From Neomonachus schauinslandi (Eukaryota > Chordata > Mammalia > Carnivora > Phocidae), in assembly GCF_002201575.2 (NCBI RefSeq), contig NC_058405.1, positions 75,516,075-75,580,074 on the forward strand: DNA of 64,000 nucleotides, in the 5' to 3' direction. Below are positions 10,202 to 22,200 of this stretch, one piece after another. Positions within the stretch are counted from its first letter, which is position 1, and each line of letters starts with the position of its first letter. A program made the position numbers and the translations under genes. The notes under the pieces were generated by a model. It was given only the letters and a program-made list of their open reading frames with translations, ran no database searches and was not told the origin of the DNA.

Positions 10202-13200
10202 GTAGTCGGACGCGGAGAATTGTTAGCCGCTAGCCATGGTCTGACCCGGCAGAGGTGGGGGGCGACGGTAACTCGGCTGGCCGGACCAGGGCTGAGGACC
10301 GGCCGCGCGGGGGCCTGCCCGGGCCTAGTCTGGGAGGGCAGGGGCAGTTCGGGCCAGGGTGGGTGCGGAGGCCTCCTGTACCTATGGGAGTGGGAGTCCC
10401 GCTTTCAGCCCTTGGTGTTGGGGTGTGGATGTTTTGGGCTGCTGGGGGTTGAGTCCCATGAAATTGGTCGCCGCTCTCTCAGCGCTACACTTTCTTGGGC
10501 AAAATTGGGGCTGCTTTAGCTTCAGCTGCTTTCAGGCATTCGCCTCCCTAAAGACCGGAAAACGGGTGGGTCCTCAAATCATCCTTGCAATATTGTGTAA
10601 GCTTTTCCTTGTTCACGTTGAATTGTCCCGTGTCACAGATTCTTGATGCAAGTTTTGGAAGCGCTGAGATCAGCACTCTGCCCCACCTCACTTTGTTGTC
10701 TCTGTCTCCATCCAGTCATTTAGGTTTGGTACTCCGTCTCTCTGCTTCAAAACTTCATTGTCTTTAGTGTCAATAGTCAGTTTAACAGAGGAGTTACGGA
10801 GAAGGAAAACATGTTATCCCATATTTTAAAGTGTCTGATGGAATTCTTTTTCAGTTGATCTTATTAAATCCCATGCTTAATTTTTGCACGCGAAAGGCAT
10901 TTATTTTTAGGAACGAACAAATATTCTTATAATTCCATTACAAATGTTGAAAATGAAGGCAATGGCATCAAAATATTACCAAGTTATGTTACCAAGAATT
11001 AAGGTCAGCTTCAACCTTGGGCAGGAGAAAACATAAACCAAGACAAGAAGAATTGAATAACATAATTTTAAGATCGCCTGGAGCCTAACAAAATTAGGAA
11101 GAGGACCCACTGTGAATCTTGACTCCTCTGTTTTCCTAACTCCATCCATCGCTCCATTGCCGCGCATCCTAAAGTTACCGTTCATTTAGAAAAAATAGCG
11201 ACATACGTTATCTTCATTTGTTCCATGGAGACTTTGAGGTCTATGTCATTAAAATTTTTCACGAACCTTCTTAAGGTGTTATGGATTTTGTTAGAGCTTG
11301 TTTATAACATTGCACGTACTATAATATTTGAAGATGCTAAAAACTAACCCCTTTTTAAAAATCTTTTTTTTTTTTTCTTAAGGGAAGAATGGTAAAGTAA
11401 CTGTATAATTCAGGTTGCTGGCTCTTGAAGTTTGAAAATAGAAGGGTGGTTAAGTAAATAACCAAACTAGTAGAAAATGCAGAGATGGAAAAGAGGACTA
11501 GAGCATGCATCAGCTCAGGTTCTTGTCCTGGTTCCAGGGTGCCAAGTGTGTATTATATAGTAGTTTTTCACAGTGGGCCTATCCTGATGGTTTAGTAAGG
11601 TCCTTTTATGACTTTTTAAGGAGCAGAAGATTTCTGAATAATTTTCTATTAAAATTACTTTTCAGGTTGTGTTCTTTTATTACTTTGAGTTATTCTTCTA
11701 GCATAGGACCACCAGTACTCTGAAATAATCATAAGTGGCTATAGGTAGACTGCAATTAAACTAATACTTACTAGGTCCCAGTTGTGTGCCAGGTACAGGA
11801 CAGATACTGGCTGTAGAGCAGTGAGCACGATAGACCTGGACCTCACTGTACATTCTGACAATTGTGTGAACTGTAATATTTTCTTAAATTATGACTTATT
11901 CTTAAAAGATTGTTGTGAACATAGCCTATTGCATTATTATACTACTTTGCATAACCTTCACTTAGACATGGTTAATTTACTGCAAAAATGATTGTATTTC
12001 AAAACTAAAAATGAATTGCTTTCAGTTTACTTAGCTGTTTTGAACTATGCAGTTTAGTCACCGATCAAGAATTGACTGTAGAGTAGTTCTATGTAACTAT
12101 TTATTCTATGTGGAGACAGCTGTATTTGAGAAGTAATAATTATCAATTCTTGAGCAACTCTATGTCAGTGTAGCCAACTGTGCAATATTACTTTACACTA
12201 TTTACAGTTTCACAAGTATGCTAATTTATACACAGTTGTCACTAATTTCTTTTTTTTTTAAAGATTTTATATATTTATTTTGACAGAGAGTTGTCACTAA
12301 TTTCTTAAATAACCCTGCCAGTTGGATACATTATCAGCATTTGCAGATGAGAAGGAAATAGGCTTGGAGAGTTGAAGTAATCTGCCCAGTTATCTCATGA
12401 GGGGTGGAGTTAAGATTTAAACCAAAGTTTGTCGTAATTTTTTTCATTACTCTCTAGTTTTAATCTGATTATTAAAATGTATTAGTATTCAGAAATGAAT
12501 CCTAATGAATTCTAAGAGCTTTTTTCCTCTAAACCTCTTCCTGACATAAGTAAATAATATTTATGTGGTATTATTTTTGTATTGTTTATGGTCATTTTTT
12601 TTTATTATTGTTTACAAACGAGAGATTTATCAGGTAAAGTATTTTAGCTGAGTCCTGATTAAATGGCTTTATAGCTATAAAATTCAGGAACAGATATACC
12701 ATCCTGTTTTGGTCACATTTGGTTTACTTACTGCATAGCATCACTAAAGATGTCAAGTCTAGTCTGAATTTGAATTTCTGAAAGACTATTTCCAAGCTCT
12801 GCCTATCACTTTGAGCTCTAATTTCGCCATAATGAGATAGTCTTGCCAAGAAACAATGGGAAATATGCAGAGACAGTTCTTTATGCAGTCTTTCTCCTTT
12901 CCCTGCCAGGCTCCAGTGCTTTGGCTGACATCATCTGTTGATGTCGAATGATATTGTGCTGTTTGTGAATGGAACTTTACAGAATGTAATGGAAGAATGT
13001 TTTCCTAAACTATATATGGAAGACTGCTTTCTACAGTTTGTTAAGGGATGGAATGTCCCAAGAAAATCTGACCCCATTAGGGCTCAAGTTGAATTATACC
13101 AAAAGTAATGCCTAGTTTGTTCTTAGCTTGCTACCCATTTTTGTCATTAGAATGTGTGATCATAGGTGTATGTACACAAATATGTGTAATCAGTTACAAA

Positions 13201-16200
13201 GAGGGAAAGAGATGCAAACTAAGAATGACTAAAAATAAGAACCAATAGATTGTGGGGAGCACCTGAATGCTTTTCCTCACATAAAGGCTATTTTGACTCA
13301 CTAATATTATTCCATTATACAGGTGAGAAAACTGAAATTTGCAGAAATTAAATAACTTGTCCTGACTCAAACAGCTAGTTCTAATAAGGAAGAGGTGGAG
13401 CTGGGAACTTGAATCCAGGTCTTTCTGATACTAGTCCTGTTCTCTTAATCATAGCACTCCTCTGCCTCACAGAGTAATTGTCTAATCAAGAGATTTGAGG
13501 GGCACCTGGGTGGCTCAGTTAGTTAAGTGCGTTTGGCTCAAGTCATGATCTCAGGGTCCAGGATCGAGCCCCACATCAAGCTCCCTGCTCAGGGGGAGTC
13601 TGCTTCTCCCTCTCCCTCTGCCCACCCCCACTTGTGCACCCAGACACGCTCCCTTCTCCCTCTCTCTCTCAAGTAAATAAATAAAATCTTTTAAAAATAA
13701 ATAAATAAATTAATTAATAGATTTGAATAGTGAGGTAGGTCAGTGTGAGTAGGACTGGAAGGAAGGTAGGGGATGGAGGAGAGGAACTTAGGTGGTAGGA
13801 TTTTGTCTAGTAGGTAGCCTATTATGAGGGTGTAGGGTTAGGGGAAAGGTATGGTCCAGAAGAATAGGTTTGGGAGTTGTCAGTGTTTAGGTAATCATTG
13901 ATGTTTTCTTTTATGGATGAGTTTATGCAAGGAGTACATGTGTAGAGGCTCTTTGGAGAAGAGTGTGAAGGTTAGAGCCCTGAGAATACTTACAAAGGGG
14001 CAAGCGGAGGAAGAGGAGTCAGAGAAAGAGTATTAGGGATATAATGGGAAGAGGTGAATCACAAGAAGGGAAGTCTTCCCTATTCTTATTTCCTTCTTTG
14101 CTCCCTCTTCCTCTGCTCTCTCCTTTTCTTAGGGCCTGGTACTGTTCTATGTACTGGGGAAATGGTGGTTCCCAGACAAAAGTCCCTGCCATTCCAAAAC
14201 TTATTTTCTAGTTGGGGGAGACACAACAGTAAACAAAGTTAATAAGCCAAATAATAATATAGTAGATGGTAGTAAATGCTATGGAGAGTGCCAGGGTGAG
14301 ATTGGGGGAGGACAGTTGTAAATAGGGTAGTTAGGGAAGTTCTTACAGAGATAGTGACAGTTGAGTACAGACTGAAAGTGGTCAGGGAGCAAGCCATCTT
14401 CATAGGGGCAGGGGTTGGGGAGGGGTGGCTGGAAGAGTCCCAGCAGAGGGAACGGCAAGGGCGAAAGCCCTATGTTGGGCATGCCTGGTTAGTAAAAATC
14501 AGCAAGAAGACCAGTGTGGCTAGATCAGAGTGAGTGAAGGAGAGAGCACAGTAGGAAATTAAAAGTTGGGGACAGCAGCAAGGCTTGAAGGCTAATGTGA
14601 AATCTTTGCTTTTACTTAGTGAGACAGGAAGCCATTTATAGAAAGTCACCTGTATTCAGTGCTGCAGAAAAGCAAATTAAGATAGGACTGAAAAGTGTCC
14701 TTGGATTTATGATCTATTTTGTTTGGTGATTTATGCAGCCAGACGCTGTTGTAGGAACTTGGGATACACGAACAAAGAAAAATGAAAACCTCTGTCGTTT
14801 TGAGGGTTACCTTCCACTTCGCAAAGGCAACTTGATGCTCTTTTTTTTTTTTTTTTTTAAAGATGTCAGTGCTATGGGGTGTGGAATAATGATACTAAGA
14901 GTCGCGCATGGGTGCCTGGCTATAGGGGCAGCTCACAACAGATCAGAGAAGCCATGACAGTGTGTTTTCTACTTCGGTAGCCCTGTCATGTAGTTGTAAA
15001 GTACAACTGTTGGCTACAGAACATTGATTGAAGATGGCCATTGGTCCTTTCTTGTCCCAGAGACCACTTGGTGTCTGAATTTTCTGGATGTAATACTGAG
15101 TATTTGTGATATCCTCTGTTTTTTCATTTCCAGCTTTGTAATCAGCTGAAATTTGAACTTCCTGTTCAGAGTACCTTTTAGTGCAGGCCCAAAGTTGGCA
15201 ACAATTCAACTAAATGGCCCTCAAAGTAATGTATTGGCATTTCCCATCCTTACCATAATGACTACACCCTCCAATTCTCCTCTTCCTACTCTGTTTCTTC
15301 TTTGTTCTTTCTCTTCCCAAAACTTTGTCCTTCTTCCCCATTCTCTTTTTGCCTGTGATAACCTATAATTAAAGGGTCCTAACACTATTTCTGTAGTGTC
15401 TCAGTGCTAGTGACCTGGAAGTCGTGATTGCTTCCTAAATACTTGACTTAAAACATTTCCAGGAAAGCATTGGGAAAAATCTGTAGCAATATCTATAAAG
15501 TACTTTCAGTTCCTTGGTGAAAAGGGGAAATATGAGGCAGCAGTTGGTGCTTAGAAGTTGGCTAAGTCTCTGGTTTGAAATTTGTATGCTGATAATTTTA
15601 GCAAAGAAAAGGCTCTGCTCTCTCTTGTTTTTTACATTTATCTTAGGATTTGCAGCTAAGAACAGAATAATCAGTAAACTCAGAACCTAAAGTTTTTCCA
15701 GAACCTAAAGTACTAAATAAATGTTTTGGAATAATGTTCAGATTAATTTTATTATCAGTCATATCCATATAACGATTGCCATATTGAAGCAGTCATGTAA
15801 TGATTTTTCTATTATATTTTCTTGATTTGAATATAATTTTCCATTTACTAAAGTAATAAATAACCCTCAATTTATTAAAGTCCTATATAGTCTCTTTTCT
15901 CTCAGATTTACATTTCCTTTTGTACCTTATCTTAGTGAATGGCAACCAGTCTGACAAGCTTAACATCTTCAAGAAGCCTCTCTTTCTCCTTCCTTCTCAC
16001 ATCCATTTTGTCATCTCAAGATGGGCTTCCTCTTTATCCTGTCTATTGCAACTTAATCTGGGCCTTTATCATATCTCTCCAGGCACCCTTAGATTACTTC
16101 GTTAGCCTTTTACCTGGTTACTCACCTCCTGTCTCTTCTCTACTCAACATTTTCTCCAAATTGCCATTGGAAAGATCTTCTTAAAAACCGTATCTAGTCA

Positions 16201-19200
16201 TGGCTACTGTGCTTAAAATCCTCTGTATCCTTTTATCTGCCACACAGATGCTCTACCTTAACAGGTGTTTCTTTTTCATCAAATATTATTGTCTCTCCCC
16301 TTTTGTGTTCTCTCTCTCCTGAGAATTCTGTATTTTCTGTTATAGTTAAGAAAATTTTGTTCAGCTTTGCTTTCAATATTATATTAGGAAAACAGTTTTT
16401 TCCAGCTGTAGGACACATTAGAATATTGAATTTGCTTTTAAAGTCCATGTGCCTCCTCCTTCCTTTCTCCATTTGAACTTGAACATTAGTTTAAGACAGA
16501 GGACTGTCAGGGCTCAACTTACCTCATCAGCTTACTAACTTACTAACAGTACTCATTTTTGCAGACATCTGAGCACTTTATTGCTTACTGTTTGTCAAGC
16601 AAACTTGGGGTCAAGTACCTACATTTATTATCCAGCCTTACCACAGCCCTCAAGGGAGAGATTGTTGTCCTTATTTTATAGATAAAGAAAATGGGACCCA
16701 GACAATTTGGCCTTTAGTTGGTGGCCAGTAAATTTCGGTGGAGTGAATCAGTAAACTCTCTTTCCTGAAAATGTCTATTTATGTGGATGTTCTTCAAAGA
16801 TGTGTGTGTATGTGTGTGGGGGGGGTGGGGTTTGCATATACCCATAATGCAGTTGTATATTTTAAAGGACCATAGTTGTAAGAAGCTCTTTTAAAAAGTG
16901 GAAAGACTACACAAGCTAGAGCCTTAAATATTTGGGAGAAGAGCATAAAGATAGAGAAGGAACCTAGCCTAATGTGAGTTAAGAGCAAGAGGGATTAATT
17001 TGGAGTTGCATAAAAATGACCTGGTGAGCTTCTTAAAATACAGATCTTTGGGGACACCTACGTAGCTCAGTTCGTTAAGCGTCTGATCCTGGGGTCCTGC
17101 TCCGTGAGGAGTCTGCTTCTGCCTCTGCCCCTACCCCCGTGCACACTCTCTCTCTCTCTAATAAATAAAAAACCTTTAAGAAAAATACAGATTTTTGGTC
17201 TCCATCTCCTGAGATGGCTGAGTGAAGTTGAGTGGGGCTTAGGATTTGTATTTATGCAGAATTTTGGAGATGATTCAGATGAACAGCTAGGCTTTGGGAC
17301 TTGAATGTAGGTAATCAGAATTAAAGATCTAATAAATGGAATTTCAGATAATTTTGGATTTAGAGATTGGGGGAATCAAGAAATAGGCTTGGAGTGTTAG
17401 GAAGAGTATTTTTAACTTGAATTTCCAATCTTGATAGACAACAAGCTCGAAAGAACTATGTAGTGTTATGCAGCTCTAGAGGAAGAGTGACTTTGTCTTA
17501 ATTGGGTGAGTTGTATAATAAAGTTAGATTTTATTTATTTAAGGAAGAAATGGTCCTAAATAATGAAATAAATGATGATCACCAAGAGAAGTTTTCATAC
17601 AGGTTTATAAGAAGGAAGTTTTCCTATTATCTTAAAGGACAATGTATATAATGATTTTTATATGTCAAATCAACTGTCAGACCTGAGCTATATAAATTAG
17701 ATCATCTCTCTGAGTTTCCAGCAGAAAGTGTTAAAATTCAATTCATTGCCTCCCCATACAAATAAAATTTTGTATCAAAAACAGGTATTTTAATTTTACA
17801 TTTAAATTTTAATTTATTTGAACAGCTGCTGTTATAAGTAAAAAAAAAAAAACACTCTGGAATTAAATTTCTTTGGGAGGAGCTAAGTAGCTTTTTACAT
17901 GGTAGTTATTATTTTGGAAATCATAATTTCATAATGAGGGGCTTTTGCTTCTTCAATTTTAGTAAGGGAAAAGAAAATATATTGGGAGGGAAGTACAGAA
18001 TTAATGAGATAATTGTTAGTAATCTGGTTTGAAGACATACAAGTTAAAGAACTGTCTACAAACTGCTGTTATAGCTGTGGATTAACAATTTTAAGTTGGT
18101 AGTGGTTGTTTTACTCTTTTTCTCCTCCCCAAAAGAATGGACAGCAATAAATAATTGTGTTTTCAAAACAGTAGTCTCTTACACAGTCCTGGCCAACTCT
18201 AACCCAGCTCTCCAGTGGCAGCATTGTCTGTGTGTGTGTGTGCGTGTGTGTGTGCGCGCGCGCACGCACACGCACGCACGCACACACGCTATTAATAAAG
18301 AAGTACTATGTACCTCACTGTCTCAGCCACTAGAGGACATAGAAACAGCATGCGATATAATCTGTGATAGGGAATTCAGAGCCAGGAGGAACTAACTACA
18401 AAGCTGAGACATTAAGTAAGTAAATTAATTTTCTGAAAAGGATTCCAATTAGGAGACAGAGCATCAACTGAGCCCCAGAGAATGCTTAGCACTTAGCTAA
18501 GCAGAAGAAACTATGTTAGGAAGGAAGAACAGTATGAGTAAAAGCACAGAGCTGACCACAAAACATTGTCTTGGGTGGAGTGGTGAGGAGAATATAGAGA
18601 TTAAGTTGGACTTTGCAACCATTTGTTTCTTGATTTAATTTTTCTGGTAGTTTACCTCCATGATGCTAGATAATAACCTTATATATAAGAAACAACAGGT
18701 GTTGCTGAGGTTGTGGAGAAAGGGGAACCCTCTTGCACTGTTGGTAGGAATGTAAACTGGTGCAGCCACTCTGGAGAACAGTATGGAGGTTCCTCAAAAA
18801 GTTAAAAATAGAACTATCCTATGATCCAGCAGTTGCACTACTAGCTATTTACCCAAAGGATACAAAAATACAGATTCGAAGGGGTGCATGCACCTCAGTG
18901 TTTACAGCAACATTATCAACAAAGCCAAACTATGGAGAGAGCCCAAATGTCCATAAACTGATAAATGGATAAAGAAGATGTGTGTGTATATATACACACA
19001 CACACACACACACATACACACACACACACACTGGAATAATACTCAGCCATCAAAAGAAATTTTGCCAATTGCGACAAGGTGGATGGAGCTAGAGGGTGTT
19101 ATACTAAGTGAAATAAGTCAGTCAGAGAAAGAAATAGATATGATCTCACTCATATGTGGAATTTAAAGAAAACAGATGAACATATGGGAAGGGGGAAAAG

Positions 19201-22200
19201 AAAAATAGGAGAGAGGGAAATAAACCATAAGAGACTCTTAATGATAGAGAACAAACTCAGGGTTGATGGAGGGAGTTGGTGGGGGATGGGCTAGATGGGT
19301 GGTGGATACTTAAGGGGGTACTTGTTGTGATGAGCACTGGGTGTTGTATGTAAGTGATGAATCACTGAATTCTACTCCAGAAACCAATATTGCACTGTAT
19401 GTTAACTAAATAATTTTTAAATTAAAAAATATATGGACTCTTGAATATGAAAACTGTTTATACCGTGTGCCTCCTTCCTGTTCCCCTTAATATTTGTGTT
19501 ATTTTTTTACAGAGTACCTTTATTGGTTGTATTTCTAACTCTAAACAGTACCTGTGTAATGTGGTTTACATATTCCCCAAGACATGTGAAATTTAATGTT
19601 CAACATTAAATAAACTCATGTTTTTGAATAGAAAGAAGAAAAGCTTTGAAAATGGTACATTAAAAAAAAAAAGAAAATGGTACATTTAAATCCTAGGATA
19701 ACAAAGAATTTGTATTACTTTTGAAATGAGAAATAACTTTTTTCTTTTTTTAGGTTGAGCAAGTGAAATTACTTGACCGATTCAGTACCAGCAACAAGTC
19801 ACTAACAGGAACGCTTTATCTTACGGCCACACATCTATTATTTATAGACTCTCATCAGAAAGAAACCTGGGTAAGAAGGGCATCTTCTGTACTGCTTACC
19901 ATACTTAAGTAATGGACTTGGCCTTTTGCTGTATTTCATTTTGATCATGTACAAAAAATTTAATCATTAGTTACCTGTTTCAACAAAAAATTTTTCAAAG
20001 TCACCTGATCACTTCTACCCTCCCTCCTAATAAAACATGGATACCATGTAGAATGTGGAACTCTTTTATAAGATACAGCAAGACTCTTTTTATCTGCATT
20101 AATAAATATTATAGAATACCTACTTGTTCCTTTTAATTTTTAAACATGTAAGTAATATATGTACATTTTAATATTTAATATTAAGTTCACATGGCATAGT
20201 CCACAGTATTTTTTTTAAGATTTTATTTATTTATTTGAGAGAGAGAATGAGAGGGCACCTCATCCATGGTATTTTTGTACAAAATTACAGTTACAGTGTT
20301 TTTTAATTGATTGATTGTAGATCAAATAATACAGTAATGGATATTTTGTATATATTACTTCCTGTATATATGCCAGAGTTTCTCAGAGGTATCTGCCTGC
20401 GAGTAAAATTACTGGATCTTATAATAAAAATAAGGGCATATTTTCCTTCACTAAATATGGCCCCTTTCCAAAACAGTTGTCTCAAAATATTCTCAGTAGA
20501 AAGTGATACATTGTCCACCATTGTCGGCAACATTGATATTGTTAGCTTTAAAATTTTTGCCTCTCCAGTGGATGTGCAATTGTGATTTTAATTTGCTGAT
20601 TATAAGGAAATTGTCCTTTCAGATATTTTGGCCTTTAGATTTCCTTTTCTTTTTCTCTTGGGCTATTTGTCCTTTTATTGGCTTTATAATAGAGTCTGGT
20701 TTTTAATGTTTTGTCAGGTATGTGTGTTGTAAATAACTTCTCCCAGTGTGTGGCTTGTCTTGTGTGTATATACATCTTTGAATTAAAGTTTAAAATTTTA
20801 GTGTATTAGATTTTTCATTTTTTTCTTTTATGGTTTATGCTGTATTCTGACTTAAGGGATTCTTAAAGGCATAAAGATTCTCCTGTATTTTTTTCTAAAA
20901 GCTTACATTTTATATTTCAAGTATAAGTTGTTAACACATACGGGAAATATTTTCTTGGATGATATAACTTAGGGATTCATTTTTGTTTTTATTCTTTTCA
21001 AATGGATACTGGCGCCATTTATTGACAGTTTCGATGCGTTAATGTGTAGTATCAACTCTGTCATAAATAAAGTGAGGGTTTGCTTTTGACCTCGCTATTC
21101 TGTTCTTTTGATATATTGATTCCACTGTGTAATAGCATACTGCTTTATTGACTCTAGCTTTTTAATAGTCTCTCTTTTTTTTTTTTAAAGATTTTTTATT
21201 TATTTGACAGAGAGAGACACAGCAAGAGAGGGAACACAAGCAGGGAGAGTGGGAGAGGGAGAAGCAGGCTTCCCGCACAGCAGGGAGCCCGATGCGGGGC
21301 TCGATCCCAGGACCCCAGGATCATGACTTGAGCCGAAGGCAGACGCTTAACCATCTGAGCCACCCAGGCGCCCCAATACAGTCTCTCTTTTATTGTACTC
21401 TCTTGATTTCCCCAGGAAGGCCATCGAGTTGATAGGTGATTGCAATAAGTAAGTCAAGATACTTACCTGAGATGTTGATCTCAGGGAGTTATATTCCCTC
21501 GAGCACTAGAGTTCTTCCCCATCCAGTGTTGGCCCAGGAACTGTCAAGGGTTTTACGTAGCAGGACCTTGTTAAATCATTAGTCATGTTATCATCCACTC
21601 TGTCTACCCTGTCTACCCATCTACCTTAATATCTTCTCAGTATGTTTTCCATCTCCTAGAGATAGACAGGGAAGTTTCCCATAGACCTCTTCTTGCATAT
21701 GTTGGGAACGTAGTTTGGGGAGCAGTGAAAAAAGATCTATGTTATTCTCTCCTATTGTTGTTTTATCAGTATATTCCCATCTATCTCTCCTGAATGAAAT
21801 CTGTTTAGTATACTCGATCCATAGAAATGAACATTTTAGATCTAGACGGGGACTAACTTTACCTTTTTTCTCATTTTACAGATAATTCTTTTTTCAAGAT
21901 CACATAATTAGTGGCAGAGCCAGGTCTCTTCAACATTTTCTTCTTGCAAATGATTTTGGGTCTTAATTAGAATCATAAAAGTGATAAATTATAGTAGCCT
22001 ATTGTCTCTTATTCTCTACTTAGATGTTACTATTAGATCATTTTGAGTAACTTGGCACAAGCCTGCTAATATAAATGTTACTAGTGCTAAATCTTAGCCA
22101 TAAGTTGGGCCATGTGTAGTGTATACTAAATATCTGTGTTGTGTATACTTTCAATGTCTGTAGAACAAGCTCTTTTCTTATTAACTTTTTTAAGCTTTTC

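Larger units (their letters stand above)
9846..10400 (+). promoter_or_regulatory. CpG-island promoter of MTMR6
   Basis: GC content and CpG density jump sharply here against an AT-rich background, and fall again by about 10450. GC boxes are visible at 9848-9859 and 10049-10057 (GGGGGCGGG), and an NRF-1-like motif (TGCGCCTGCGCGG) at 10024-10036. No TATA box is seen. The first coding exon lies inside, as usual for a housekeeping gene. Transcription start sites cannot be placed by eye. CpG-island promoters can fire both ways, but I see no supported gene on the minus strand. Confidence 0.85.

Noticed and set aside
10145..10519. 124-codon frame over the CpG island and the minus-strand 94-codon frame at 9902-10186
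   Set aside because: Frames stay open by chance in CpG-rich DNA. The real coding part is only 10178-10201, ended by a supported splice donor.
18096..18395. 99-codon frame across the TG/CG/CA tract
   Set aside because: The frame comes from translating the simple repeat.
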